DNA of 64,000 nt from Gymnogyps californianus (taxonomy: Eukaryota > Chordata > Aves > Accipitriformes > Cathartidae), in assembly GCF_018139145.2 (NCBI RefSeq), contig NC_059486.1, positions 10,912,001-10,976,000 of the forward strand, in the 5' to 3' direction. The stretch's first letter is position 1; each line of letters starts with the position of its first letter. The position numbers were made by a program, and so were the translations under genes. Positions 24,308 through 38,829 of the stretch are shown piece by piece. Below the pieces are notes generated by a model, which was given only the letters and a program-made list of their open reading frames with translations, did no database searches and was not told the origin of the DNA.

Positions 24308-27300
24308 GACAAAGGACAGAGATTATAAGGCTATGTAACTGTAGTTATGGGGGCAGTTGTATTTCACAGCTTTGTCTTCAACTAGGAGTTTTCTTGAGTC
24401 AGTCCTAGGGAGCCAATGCTTACCCTTAGTCAGCTGGGCATTTTGCTATTTGCTATCAACTATGAAAAAAAATTCTTCAGAAATCTTCAATTAAAAAATA
24501 ACCAAGTCCAGTTAACATTAATGAAAACACAGACTAATACAACAAGCACAATAATGTGGGCATTTTGTTCCCTTGTTTAAGGGGAAAACCTCTCATTAGC
24601 TTCATTGGACTAGAATAAAAACTTTAATACTTTCCTTGAATGCCAGGTTCCATGCTTGGCTTAAGTCCATAATGAACTGAGCATCTCCTGTAAGATACTA
24701 AACAATTTTAGGATGTATATTGTGAGACTTAAGATCAAGGAGCCTTTTACATTATGAATGTTTGTTGTCAGATTAAAAAACCTGATCTAATTAATTTCAA
24801 ATTTCAGGTCTAAGTTGACAGTAACAAAGCAAGTGAATATTTTGGTGATTTTTTTTTCTGCTGCGTTCTGCTGAGCATTCCATGTTCTTCTCTGTCATCC
24901 TGGGCTGAAATCTTCCTGCAAGTTGCTTTCTAGTGAGATCTCAGGCCACACAGCTACTGTTTTGATTTTCTTTTGCTCCCAGTTTTTATAAATCTCGAGG
25001 CTTGGCAACTGTATTAGGCAGGATTACCTTGTGTACCCCTAAAAGTGTTCCCCATAGGCTAGAGATGTGGATAGTACATTTGCAGTGATGCCAATCTTCT
25101 GTTATAGGAAAGTGTGTGTGTGGAAACCTCCCAGAAACCAAACCCCCAAACGTTTAGTTTTGGTTACATTATAGGAGAGAAGTATCTAAATATTTGGATT
25201 TAAATTGCCTCTGTTTCCTTTGGAATTATACATGTTACAGTATTCTTTGAACCTTCTCGATTTCCATTGAATCTTATACTGTAGATTTTTTTTGTCTCAT
25301 TATGACAAACTCTATCTTTGGCTTTACGCAGTTTTACTGGTTGCTGAAATACTTCACTGATGATTTCAATGGCTTATATCTTTGTGAATTGTAGTTGTAT
25401 AGGAAGCCACTTCCCTTCACTTTAATCTCACTTGTGCATCCACTGGCTTCAGTGGGGGTAGTGGTGTACAAAGAACTACGCAGCTGAGCTTGTTAATTAT
25501 GTTCCATCTTCCAGAAGGCTGTGGGCCATTTCTGACAATCATCATGTGCAGGTCTTCCACTGACATTGAAGTGCACTGTGGACTTCATATAAGTAGAAAC
25601 ATGGAAAATGAAAAGCTGAGGAGTGCAACCACCTGTGTTTCAGCACCACTTACTTTGGAGTTCTTTACTTTGGAACGCTGGTAGTATGTTAGTAATGGAA
25701 AATAGTGCTGTATATGGGATTAAAATTGAAGATTATTTTATTCAATTTAAGATATATATTCTTTTTTTCCCCTCCTTCTTGGTGGTGACTAGACAGGAGT
25801 TCAGGGTTGGATTTCAGTTCACATTGATAGATTTTGATTGTGATGATGAGGGACACATTCTTTTTCTCAAAGTAACAGTGCTGACATTACTTGTGGACAG
25901 ACTCATCATAGGCACACATTGCTCTAGCTGTGCAATTGATATGTATGGAAAATTTACTGCATGCTGATTTCAGGTGACCATTACTTAGATGAGCATAAAT
26001 TATAAGTGTGGTCAGTAAGAGTTTTTCTTGTAAGCTTTGCCTATGTGCAGAAACCCAGAAAGTTTTCTTAAAAACCCAAAAGATAAAGGAGATCTTTCTA
26101 GCTTAAGGTTCAAGCTGTTCCCATAAAACCAAAGTTTTTTGTACTTTGTCCCAGCTGCATTGAACTTACAGTCATTTGAGACATTATACAAGGGAAGGGG
26201 AAACTAAGTTGCACTTTTTTGCTCTTACGCTGTCGCAAGAAACACAATATTTCTGGGGGAAGACCCATTCTGATTTCTTTTCTTTCAGTAAAAATAATAA
26301 ATTCAGACTAAACTAAAAAATTCCACAGCTAGACCCATGTTTTATTTGTCAGCTGCAATACTGGCTTAATGTGATTCGGCTTCTAATATCTCCCTGTAAT
26401 GTTCTCATTTTTTACTTCTGTCTTGTCTTTTATTAGTTCCATAGGACTGGTGGGCTCTGTGACACCAACCAATGTTTTAGATATTAATAAAAGCAGCTTT
26501 ATTCAATAAAGATCAGTTTTATTTAATAAAAGAGAGAATCAAAAGATAATCTGATTTTTCATGCTGCATTCTCATTAAATCAACCTCCTGAGGTTGTTGT
26601 GGATGCCAAGTCTAGTGGCAATCTATCCATGGGTCCTAGGATACATAAACATGACTCCAGACAGATTGATTGCAGAGAAGCTGAAGAGGCAGCTGAGATT
26701 CATCACAGGTTTGGTTTATAAAGTGTTACATTAAATTACTTGATTTTCACCAGTCTTTGTAATATTGCCTGCTGCATTATTAATGGCAGTTCAAAATGAA
26801 GTGGATTTTAAATAGTTCAGAGACATTTAGATAACACTAATTATTATGAGCAGATTTAAAGTACATATTTGAGGATGTTAGGCTACTTCACCCTCCTCCA
26901 TGGGGGGAAAATTAACTGTAGAATGAGGACTGGCTTCTTCACATCCTTGATTTCTTCTTTTATTGAATAGACTTAATTCCAGTGTAATGTGTTAGTCTGA
27001 TGGCCCCACAGAGCTAATGGATTGAAAGTCTTCATCCTCCAAAGAGGTACAGCCTATGTAGTATCTGTGTGAGCTTCCACTTTCTACTTTAGTAGTGTGA
27101 CTTAAACTTGACCTAGAGGATGATATAACTTCCAGCTCTGCAATATAAGATATTATATCCATCTATTGATCCACAGTGGGTGTGATCCAGAGCCCACTAC
27201 AGTCGGTATATGGGGTTTCATTGCCTTTAGTAGGCTTTAATTCAGAGTGTAGACAGTTTTCTGGAGTGGTATTTTTCAGCCTGTGGCCCACACACCAGTG

Positions 27301-27435
27301 GTGATTCATAGAACATCTGAGCAGTGTCGTGAAACCAGTGCCAGAAACCTTATGCGTGCAAGCTAGGAAAAAAACAAAGAGAGGAAATAGAAGTAACAAG
27401 GACGCTTTCAGAGTGCATCCCAGTTTGTGTTTGGT

Positions 27436-27480
27436 TGTAAACAAAGACCTTTGTGACAATACTGTGTAAGATGGTCTGGA
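27436..27480 (+). repeat. 45-bp local direct repeat, copy 1
   Basis: This copy matches 28103-28147 at 40 of 45 positions (about 89%) in the same orientation, 667 bases apart. It is not a simple-sequence match. It may be a diverged local duplication or two copies of an unrecognised short interspersed element. Confidence 0.7.
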
Positions 27481-28102
27481 TTTCTTTCAAAAAGTGAGAT
27501 GGCTCTTGTCCTTAAAAGGGTTGAGAAAAAACCCTGTAGTGAGACTAACTGTAGTAATTTAAAGTATTTCTCTGAACTGTTTGGTATTGTCTCAGTACTT
27601 CAGACACAATCACTGATGGTGTGAGTGTTTCTAATCCACTGCAGCATAGGTTCACTTAAATCAACATTGAGTAGTGGTTCAATGAAGCAAGTAGGAGTAG
27701 TCTGCTAGTCACTTAACGGCATCTGCACTGTAGGGTCAATTAACTTCCTAAAAGGCTTCCGCTGTACTCACAGAGGATGTTTGTTTGTTCTTACACCCTC
27801 AGTCTTGTTTTTTTTAATTAAGGTTTCCAGAAAGGTTTCTGGAAGGAGTTTTATGTGCTGCCGATGATTGTCTCCCTCAAAGTTGCTCAGCAAAATGCAC
27901 ACATTTTTGTTTCTTGTACAGACCATGTAGAAATGGTTGGTTGTGGATGCATCTACGCTGATGCCGCATTTCCCCAAATTTACAAAATAGAAGACCTCTT
28001 CCCTCCTTCTGTAGTCACTTCACCTTCTCACAGGCCCATCTAGCTCTGTTTTTAAAGTTACTTTGAATTGATTTGGTTTGTTTAGTTATTTGGGTTTTTA
28101 TT

Positions 28103-28147
28103 TGTAAATAAAGACTTTTGTCACAATGCTGTGTAAGATGGTTTGGA
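28103..28147 (+). repeat. 45-bp local direct repeat, copy 2
   Basis: Partner of 27436-27480, with five mismatches and no gaps. Similarity fades quickly on both sides, so the repeated unit is short. Confidence 0.7.
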
Positions 28148-29730
28148 TAAGAAGGTGTTGCAGAAATTTTTTATGGTAATGTTTAGTAACCATTTTCCAG
28201 CCTTAATTTATTCAATACCATTTTATACTCATTTGCTTTTTTGCTAATGGTGTCTTTTAATCTTAATAGCTCTTCTTCTCCTTGGTGGAACGCATTGGGC
28301 CTCATTAGTTTGCAGTTTTGCAGCTAGAGCAAGCAAAATAAAACCACATGTAAAAATGACCATGTGGACTGTTAAAACACTCGGTATCCTTCCCCTTTCT
28401 CATAACATAGATCCTATAAAAAGAGCAAAATAAATGAGTTAGCTAGTTAGGTAGAAAAAAGTAGCAGGGGTAATAATAATGAGTGTGCCACGCAGATTTG
28501 TGGAAAGATGTCAACATACTCTTTATTCCTGGTGTATACAACTTCACAAGATAGACTAAGAAGCAACGGAAGTGTCCTCTCTAGCTGAACCAGGATGCTC
28601 TACAGCATGCCTTTTGATCTATTTGCTTTCAAGGTAGGCAGAATGTTGAGCAGGCAGTCTGCAGACCTCTTGCTGAGGAACAAGGCAGATGTCCAGATAT
28701 TCACACAGATGAGGCTGCATGTTTTGCATGCTAAAAAAATCCTCCGACTCAGAGAGTTTAGTCTCATCTAATGCTAAATGATCTCAGAACCTTGAATTTT
28801 GTTGGCCTTCAACATCACTTACTTGCTTTTTATTTCTATTTTTAAGAGTGTACTTCCAATGTCTTCAGTATACATTGGGTAAATTCATTGTACAACAGGA
28901 GGAATCCAAAGTTGTCAGAGATAACTAGCCAATAGTGTCTCTGAATATTAATCCAATCCATAATATAAGGAAGGAAATAATACCACTTAGCATTCAATCC
29001 ACTCATTTATCAAAGATCCTGGATTAGCACATAATCATATCCTCCATTTTCTACTGAGCCATGGTGACTCATTCCATTTGTCTTCAAGAAAAGAAAACAG
29101 TGGTGATTTGTACATGCCTACAGTTGAAATATCTGTATTTATCCTTCAGAGTTTTGCGTCTCTGTCTTTATGTAATCAGTCTTGCTTGGTCAAATTTAAT
29201 TTGGTAGTACACATTGGGTAGTTAGTTTTCTTGTCTATGCATGGCAAATTCCTACATTTAACTTCCTACATTGATCTTAGCTATATGGGCTGTATTGTTG
29301 GGTTTTCCTGGTATGAAGGAGGTCTTGATGTTGTTTCAGTGGATTGTGTTTTGAGCTACTGTTGAAGGAACTATTCAACTCTGACAAAACTTCCCAGTGT
29401 AATAAATGTGTAAAAACACCATGTATCAGCAGTTACCCTCCTGTCATCTTTAGCACGTTTTCAGAAACATAAATAGGATCTAGTTTGCTCAGGTTCACAA
29501 GCCTGTAGTTCTTGAGCTGAAGAAGGATATCTTTATGTGGTCAACAATATGGGACTTCGGGCAGAATTAAGTGATCCTGATTCTGCCCAGCGGAGGAAAG
29601 AGGTGCATACGCACTCTGTAAGTTTATTACCACACTTTGTTACTCTGTAAGCAGCACACGATGAATACTTTCAGAGTTTTCACTAATCTGTCCCATTTAC
29701 ACTAATTTTCACTGGATATCTATTCTGTTT

Positions 29731-29773
29731 AGGATCTATTTAACTCAGATCATAGGATCTATTTAACTCAGGT
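29731..29773. repeat. 23-bp tandem duplication
   Basis: A 23-base unit (29731-29753) beginning AGGATCTATTTAACTCAG is followed directly by a second copy that matches for its first 19 bases. This is a recent-looking tandem duplication in intron-like DNA, of the kind produced by replication slippage or microhomology repair. Confidence 0.85.
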
Positions 29774-32700
29774 GCTTTGTTAGGTGTTAAGCTCGCCTAC
29801 AGAGTTAGGCTCGTATGAAAACACCAGAAAAACTTGGCCTACCTTCTGTAGAAGAGAATGGAAAAGGAACATATGCAAAAGGAGTGTCTCATAATCTACT
29901 AGTGTGCTAGTGCTCATCCAATATACGACTAATTGAATTTTGTCATCTTGTAGACTGTAGTGGCAATGCCACTATTTCCAGATGTCTCTAATGAGTTTCT
30001 TTGTACCCATTCTTAGAAATCCTGCTGAAACGCCAATTGCTCAGCAATCCTGTAAATCAGGGTGTGAAAAGATGGCGATCCAAAATTTAGTAGACACTTT
30101 TCAAATCTTATTTTAGTCTTTCTGAGTTGTGATATCCCTCTTAATGACAAAGAGTAGTTACACCTTCAGTAAATAACAATAAAAACAATGTATTGCCTTT
30201 TAAAGCTTGATATGATGCTCTCCATAGATCTTCCCTTGTTTACTCAGGGTTTATCAGTTAAGGTTCTCTTATTCCATGTCCTTTTCCATATTACTGGGCA
30301 AACAGTTGTAAGGCTATCATGACTTTAGCTGTGCTCTGCTCTCTCCTTTGTGGTTGACTGTGTCCCCTGCAGCAGTTGTCTGATAAGAGATGATTTCTTG
30401 CATACTGAACACTTGTGCACAGTAGGATTCTGTTATATACTTCTGACTCTTTGACACCATCTGCCCAGTAAAGTGGCTTTAATGGGTTTCCACTGAGCCA
30501 GCCTGTACTACAGCCCTGACAGCATGCTCTGTATTTTTAAAAATAAACAAAATCTCTTCAGAAAAGCTATCCACGAACATTGGCTTCTCCAATAAAATTG
30601 AGGCTTACGTACTGTTTGATATTTTGTGGAGGCAGAAATATCTCTATTTGATAGACTTTAAAATAGGAGAATGACTGATGGCTTGGAATGGTCTTCTAAT
30701 AGTACTAGTTTATTTTTTTAAATGACCTTATAAAGCATTGTTTCCTGTCCCATTTTTTAGTCAGGTATTATTATTTTTTTACAGAAATGCAATCATTTTA
30801 CCTTGTTGGAGTTCTCTTTATGAAAGCTGGGGAATGTAGTGATTCACAATGGTGATTTAGGAGTCAGGGTACCCATTGGCTTTCTGTAACCTTTGGAAAA
30901 TCACTTCAGTTCTCTGCTTTCTCTTTGCCTTTTAAACTGTCTTGTCTACTCAGAATACAAGTTGTTCAGAGCAGGACCTGTTTTATTTGCTGTTTATAGA
31001 GCATTTGTGCATCTTCTCAGATGAGAATGTACATTTTACCGCATTAATTAATTACTAGTGGCTGAGTTAGAAATTGAAACATGGCATTCTGATTGTCCTG
31101 ATTGCTGGACAACATGAACAACTCAGAGGCTTGTAAGAATACAAGAGTAGGGTAAGGGAAAAAAAATAAACATAATGAAAGCATCTGTGTAAATAAAAAA
31201 TTCAAAGAGCTTAAGTAGGTCCCATCCCATGATGTCACAATTAATAAGCTATCTAAACCTTTTCAAACAGCAACATGATAAAGGGAACATAAAAAGCTTC
31301 TTATAAAAAGATGTCATAAAGATATTTTAATATTTCTTTCTGTTATAATCCATGTAACTAAACTATTGAAGAAACCCAACAGATTTTGAATATCTGTATT
31401 AATAACGCAACAAACCACTTACAATGAAAAAATGGTTTTTTTGGCAGATGGTACAGATCTTAGAAATATTTCATTCCTTCTCTGCCCCTTCAAGTCTTTG
31501 GGGTTTATTTTAAGCTCCTTCACGTTAGTAAGTTGCAAACATAGTGGGTAGCGGTGATGATGAGGTGGACTGGTGAAAGAAACTGTTGGCTAGTCTCTTC
31601 TGTTATGATGAGACATAAAAATTGAAACAGTCGAAATGAAATGAATTCTTCTGAACTTCCAAGCTGACTTGATAAGAACACACAAAGAATCAGACACAAT
31701 TCTATTCTTTAGTCTTCAAGTTCTTTTTTCTAAATTACATGGAGTTTGACCTCCAGCAGAGATGAAGGTTTCCATCTGAAGCATGGGTTTCTTTTGTCTT
31801 CTCTATGCCCTATACAGTATTAGTCCTGGTTTGTAGATCTGTGTAGGGAGCCAGTACAAGAACCTCTATTTCTATCTCCCCATTTACTCAAGAATAACTG
31901 TTGCTGAGGTCCCCAAGAAAAACAATCTTCTGTGCTACTGTGGCATTTTGAGTGAATAGACCATGAGGCTAAGGCAGCTTTTCAGTATATTCTGAGATGT
32001 GCAATCCCTTCATGTAAAAGAACCATTCACAACAGTCATTAGCTTTGGAACCTTTTGTGCAATAAAGACATTTAGCATTTTTAACCTGTGGAATATGCAC
32101 ATGGTGGTACCATTTCTGAGAAAACTGGCAAGATCCCTTCTTTGCAGCTGAAGAAACAGACGGTTCCATCATCATTTAATAAATGATCAACAGCAGACCT
32201 GTGCGTATGAAGTTTTCAAATTATGTGAATCTTTGTCCTTTGCAGGTTTTCTTACGTTTTCTGGCTAGTTTGGTTCAAAGCTTGTGGACCATCTTAGCAA
32301 CACTGCATCCAAGTGCAGGTTCCCTTTATGTTCTCATGTTTGCATCCTTTAGATATCTTTGGACTTGCTGTCTTTTGAAACCACCCAGCTTCTCAAGGTC
32401 CAGAATTCAGACTGAATTTAATGGAGTAAATTTCAGGTTAGAAAAAATATAAAGCAAATATCACTATGAATTCCCTTGAGAATTAAAACGGTATTTCCCA
32501 AATGCTATCCAGCAGGTTGATATTTTGAGTGGTATCTCAGTGCTCCTTTCTCTTTGCTTTTGTTAATGTTTCATTTGTGTAATGGATGAAATGCTAAGGT
32601 AAATACCTAAGATCTGTGATCCCTACACAGTTGTTTGCTGCTGCTATTACCTTTTTTTCCCTTTGTCCTGTCATAACTTTGGATGTTGCTGTAAACGTTC

Positions 32701-32867
32701 CCTGCTGTTTCTGCTGCAGTAGTTTAAAATACATATATCAGCATCAGCTGTGTCTTTTCTTGCCTTTTTATTTAGACTCTTTATCTGAGTAGCAATAGAT
32801 CAGAGTAATGGTACAATAATCACTGTTGAAGCGTTTATTTGTTTGTTTTCTTTCTATTTCTGTGCAG

Positions 32868-32952
32868 TCATATGCTCCTTTCATCCTTTCGTCTATTCCT
32901 ATCAGAATTATGCATGCAGTTTGGATCAGACCCTGAAAAAAGAGAAGTGCTT
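32868..32952 (+). CDS. Candidate second coding exon (cysteine-containing)
   Basis: A strong acceptor (long T/C tract, then TGTGCAG|TCA) and a strong donor (GCTT|GTAAGTGG) bound 85 bases. Joined to the phase-1 signal-peptide exon the frame stays open for 28 codons. It starts VICSFHPF, has cysteines at residues 3, 17 and 28, ends near KKEKC, and leaves phase 2. The extracellular-looking cysteines fit a secreted or receptor ectodomain. The sequence does not match a family I know. The odds of a short AT-rich stretch staying open by chance are not negligible (roughly one in six), so the case rests mainly on the two splice sites. It could be a pseudo-exon. Confidence 0.3.
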
Positions 32953-35900
32953 GTAAGTGGAGAATACTATATATAGCAGACCTTTGTTACGGTATTTATA
33001 GTCTTGATGTTTAGAATGTCTTCACATGCATTATAGGTTCTCATCAAATAATCAAATTGCATCAATAATAATAAAAAGGATGGTTCATGAAGAGATTCTT
33101 TTCAACTGTTGTCTTTTCAGCAGCTTCAGAAAAGAACGATGAATTTGGCAGAGTATTTGCAGTGCTAACAAATCTGGGCTTTAGCAGTCTAAATCAGGAA
33201 CAGTGAATACAAAACTAAAGATCCCTCACAGAGATGTCCTGATAGTAACTGCCTTTAGGTGCAGGGAGGAGCATTCACAGACCTTGGATGATTTTAGTTG
33301 TTGCAGTAGGTCATAGGATAATCTCTCAGGTAATTAGCTCTGTCAAACCTTAAGTCTTTATGGCCTACAACTTCTGTCTGGGAGGTTGTTGGGAGACAGT
33401 GAAGATTAAGGGACAAAGAAATATTCCCCGCAAAATGCAAAGAGAGCATTACAGGATGTTATTTGGTGTAACAGGGCTTTTCTAGTGTTTCAGTTCATAC
33501 TGTGGAGTGCTAAAGCCTGTCATTTTTTTTCCTAATAAGTACATTCTCATTTGTGTTTTCAACCTGCGAATAGTAGCCATCCTAGTCTTCATATCTGTGG
33601 TGACACTGCACCATTCCCTCAGCTTCTTGGGTATGGTCTTTGACTTGTTGCAGATGTTTGCTGCCAGTTTGATCAATTTGTCAGAGAAACCACACATTCT
33701 CACACTTGTTTTATCTTCTTCTAACAGACAGGCACTATCAAAATCTCATCTGGAGCCTATGGAATTATTGTAGCAGTTTCAGTTATGTTTTATTCTTCTT
33801 TGACGTCTGTCTTAGGAATAGCTGATCTATTGTATTTGCCCTGGTCTAAATCCGACTGGTCCTTTGCAAATGCTGCTTTCCAGTACCTCTTCATTTTCTT
33901 CTCCAATGACTGAATAAGTGTTTCTCTCTGACGCTCAGTAAGTGAATTCCTCCATAGTTCTTGCACTTTCTCTTGCCTCCTTAATTATAGGTCAGTGCCA
34001 TTACTATTTTCCTACCAATTACAAGTCCGAGTCTTGTTTTTAGCACTGAGAAGAACAGAAGGAATCGTGGCAGAAAACAGACTATATAATCTTAGATTGT
34101 GAGATGATGTTGAACTTGTAGTACTGACCTGTAGGAGTTATCAGAAAACAATTGGAAACCTAGGCTGGGAGCCCAGAAAATTAAGATTGAGGGCAAGTAA
34201 GAAGAAATTTATGAAAGTTGGAAGACAAGAAGAAGAAATAAAAATCAAACTCTGTATTCTGTTCTGTACTACTACTCTGCAGAGTGAGAACTGATAATGA
34301 AGAATGAGATTGTGAAGACCGCATAATAAAGAAAATCAGAATATCTACTTCCTGTGCTCTGTGGCCTGCTTCAGGCAGATAGTATGTGCACAGACAGTGC
34401 CCATCACCAGAACGGTCCCAGGACGTCTAATGTCCTCATACTCTCTCGCACATGCCTATAGCATAGCTCACGGGCAAATACACATGTATTTGACCTTATC
34501 CTATAAAACTGGTATCCTACCAAACGGCAAAATTGCCCTAACTGCTTAGTTAAAGCAGTTTGAACTAAGAGGACACAATCCTTTCTACACAAAATGGCCA
34601 GGGGTCGGAGCTGTTTTTCTGAGGTAGTTCTCAAAATCACTGTAAGTGCTTCTTGCAGATTATTCTGGCTAAAGAACTTAGCTGACACAGGGGAATGGGG
34701 AACTGGGCATTTACTGTGCAGTCTAATACTGAAAAACTGGAAAAGCAGCTTTGCTCTGTGCAGCAAAACAAGTGAAATGCTCTGGAATGTTTAATTCAGT
34801 GGAACATCCTTGGTGGGGGACAACAGAAATTTTAACTTTAGTTTCAGACTAAAACAAATATTGAACTACCATAATTTTTCACGGAATAAATAAATCTTAA
34901 TTTTGCCTATAATAAATTCAAGTCACAAACAGCCAAGATAGATTTTTTGCTTGTTTTCATAATAATCTCATGTGAAATGGTTTGTACTTTATTTCACCCA
35001 CCTGAAAGGAAAACTAAAATAACTGATGCTCAGTTACTTCTTTATATTCAGTGTTTGGAAATAACTCTTTTTGTTCTTGCAGTAGAATATTTCCTCATCC
35101 ATGTGAGCTTCTTAATTCTCACCTCTTTTTTCCAGCAGTAAAGGGTTTTTCTCAGCAATCTTTCCTTTGCATAATGGAAGCTCTCACACTTTGCAAATGC
35201 CCTCGGTGTCCTTCCTTGACCTGCTGGCAAAAGGTGATATTGAAAAGTTTTTTGTTTCCTTCTCAATTGAAGTAGATTGCACAGCTCTAACAACAGAACT
35301 TGCCTTCTGCCCTGGACAAGTAGTCATCAAATGTGCTGGTAACAGAGCAATGATGCATTATGTGGTACTATAGATACCATGCAACTTAAGAGAAAGAAAT
35401 AATGAAGTGACATAGTGTTTTATATTGCAATGAAAACTGTGCTAAGTGCTGTGAAAAGACGTGAGGAACAATAAGTCTTTTGGAGTCAAGGTCTAGCTTT
35501 ACAGGAGAAATGTGCAGAATTTTTATAATTTGGCTGTGGAAAACAGTTATGACAAACCTTTCCTGGAAATTAAAAAAATGGCTTTTACAGGTATAGTGCT
35601 AGCACAGTAGTTGAACAGTGGTGTTTTCCTGTATTTTGGATGTTGAATTTTCTTCACTTAAATCTAGACAGTAAGCTGTAAGCAGTCAGAAGAAAATTTG
35701 TAATCATTCTCTACCGGGCTGAATCTGATCTGAAAATGAGCATGGATGGTATGGCTCCTCAGTAGGCTAAGTCAGCCGCAGCTGGGGCTGCTGCAGTCTC
35801 TCTTTCTTGTGTGGCATTGGCATTTATGGAGTTGAGTAACGAACCATGCAGAGAGCTGACTGATCCAGCTGAAAACTAATCTTTTTTTCCTCATTTATAT

Positions 35901-38829
35901 AGGTTAGGGTGGGTTTTTTTTTTTTGCAGACACCAGCTCCAACAATACTGCAGTTGCATATTGAGGTGGTTTAGCTCACTGATCTGATGGAAGACTAACC
36001 CACCAAAAAGAAATCTTTCCAACAGATATGGGACTGCGAATAATCTCACCCTGGGGCCACGTGCTCACCAGATCTGAGATGAAAAAGGGCTGAGTGTATG
36101 CCTCAGTAGCCTGCAATTACACTTTGTTTTTGTAATATCAAACTGTACCTCCAGTAATCTGTTCCCAGGCCTTTCCATTCTCATTCCCTTGTAGAAAAAA
36201 TCATGATTATGGAAATCAGATGTTGTTCAAGCTTATGGAGTGGCATAGAAAAGAGTCAAAATGGAAGAAACTTTGGCAGTGATCACTTGATATATTTATA
36301 ATTGCCATTTTCAGCTGATAAGTTTTACAAAAGTAACATCCCATTCCATCTACAGAACAGCAACACTTTTAAAATACAAGTATAATAGTAATATTTAAAG
36401 ATGACCAAGGTAAAGCCATGTAAGTTAGACAAAGATATGATAATTTTATATAACAAATACTATCAGTCCCGGTTCTCCCTCAGTAAATTCCTTTCCATGG
36501 CTTAGTTGAAATTTTTGAAGGGGAGGGAAAGCCTCCCACTGTTGTTGAAAATGTGGTGATCACTATACTTTATACTTTTGGATTCAGCTATAATACTCCA
36601 ACCTGAAGTGGACACTGCTTATCTGTATGCTCAGTATTTTGGTGAGTGAGTTGAAAGGTTTTGGAAACTTCTTTATATTCTTAATCCAGCCAAACTGATT
36701 CTGAGTAGCTGAATTCTGTAGCAGTGGTGATAGAGGCTGCAGTATGGTAATGAAGATGCAAGACACAGGAGTTTCCAGGAAGAAATTTGGATTTTATTTC
36801 CTTGCCCCAGTCACATAGCTGTAGTCATTTTCAGCCATCACCAATGGCTGCTGTTGCAACTGTTTTCCAAAAAGCTGAGCATCCCCCTTTCATAATCATG
36901 GATCTGGGCCAGCCTAGCATTTTCTCTTTGGCTTTCAGTTCTGTACTAAGCATTACAGACTACTATTGTATGAGATCTCTCACATCTGCCTATCACCCAG
37001 GCAGTTCCCAGTTCTTAGTCACTTGTTTTTTTTCTCTCCTTATGAACTAGTGCTGTGACTAAATTGGTAAGTCTTAATGGCTCATCATATCTTGCGTAGG
37101 CTTCCTGTTTCCGACCCCCGTTTTCTCTTTCACCGCCAGAATGTACATACTAGTAGACAAATGTCATCTGGGAATTGTAAATCTGTCACAAGTACCACTG
37201 CTATTAGTTTGTGTGTATCAAGATGCAAGGACTCTTAGAAATGCTTACTAATCTGCATCAGAGTTACAATCTTTTTAAAATTATGTCCATCTTGATTCTT
37301 AAGGCATCCAGCTTTTAGGTCAAAGTCTGTAAGCTCACAGGAGTGTTTTATTTTGTTACAGTGGAATGCTTAGACCAGCATGGGGGCAAATGGCTGTTTG
37401 AGTCATGGACCAATTCCTAATTATACCTGTGTGCTTCCTTAATGGAATTCAAATAAATGATTTTGCTGTGTGAAAGAAGTGGTATTATATTTATTTCTAA
37501 ATTCTTTTTAAGATGTCGGCATGTAGCCCTGAGGATGTGAAAGAAAGGTAGAGCTTGTCAGCCTCCCTGGCTGCTCTGAATTAGCCTGAACCTATTGGAA
37601 ATGAAAGGTTCAGAGTGCACAGATGGAATAGATTGAAGCTTTGAGTGAACTGAAATGGCAAGTTTACTGGCTAATCGTGATCTCTATGGGCAGAAAGATA
37701 GCTAATAGATTGAAATTGTCAGACATTGTGAAGTCCTCGAAAGAACTGCTTAAGGCTTTTTGCTTTCCAATTCTGGCTTATGGTAGCCGCCTTCTTTTTA
37801 ATTAAAATCTTTTGTTTCCACATAATTAAAATAAAACATGGAAACATATAATATTTAGTGAATATGTGAGGCATGAACTGTTCTTATCGTGGTTGATTTT
37901 TTCTTTTCTTTTAAGATAACAAAATTGCATGAATACATCTGTGTAGAGATTATATTTCTTCACTCTGTAGATAAAGGCTTTTTAGAAGCATTTGGTTTTA
38001 AATTTAAGCACCAAAATGAGTGGAGAGGTTTTCAGTCAGTCTCAGTATTGATGTGTGCTTTCTTGAAAGTCCGTCCAGAAATGTAACAGAAGGAAGTGGT
38101 AAATTCTGAATGCTTGTGAACCCTCCCACACAAATTGAGGGAGCAGAGCACTAGAAAATCTAGGCCTTGACTCTTTTGCAAACTTTAGTACAGCTCCTAG
38201 CTCAATGGGTAGAATCTTGGCTGGAGTTTAAGGATGCTGATGTGATATTAAGAACTATTAATATTACAACAAAAGTTGATGAAGATGTCTTTTAAATTTT
38301 GGCTTTAATTTGCTTCATTTAGAGAAGGGAGTGATCTCATGCTTAACAGACAATTCTATTTAAGCAGTTTTTTGACTTAAAGCTAAGAAGGAAGTGCAAC
38401 CTCTGTTTTGCTATTTTATTCTGTATTTTCCTCTTCAGGCTGACCTTTAAGAAATGCAGTGAGCTGTTAAGATATATAAACCACCTTCTGATACAAATTT
38501 TAAACGCCTCAAAATAGGAGGCAAAAGCAGGCAGCACAGTAGGATGCCAGGATATGATGTCCTGGTTTCAGCTAGGACAGAGTTAATTTTCTTCCTAGTA
38601 GCTGGTATAGTGCTGTGTTTTGGATTTAGTAGGAAAATAATGTTGATAACACACTGATGTTTTTAGTTGTAGCTAAGTAGTGTTTATACTAAGGCAAGGA
38701 TTTTTCAGCTTCTCATGCCCAGCCAGCAAGAAGGCTGGAGGGGCACAAGAAGCTGGGAGGGGACACAGCCAGGACAGCTGACCCAAGCTGGCCAGAGGAA
38801 TATTCCATACCATATGACATCACGCCCAG

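Larger units (their letters stand above)
21841..38557 (+). other. Intron-like sequence after the signal-peptide exon
   Basis: This stretch starts at the GTAAGT donor and is AT-rich, CpG-poor and without long open frames. Apart from the candidate exon at 32868-32952 and small repeats (24274, 27436/28103, 29731) I see no gene. It is best read as the 5' part of a long intron of the plus-strand gene. Confidence 0.55.

Noticed and set aside
35929..35965. Strong polypyrimidine acceptor (T run, then GCAG) near 35929
   Set aside because: No good donor follows within a plausible exon length, so no exon can be supported.
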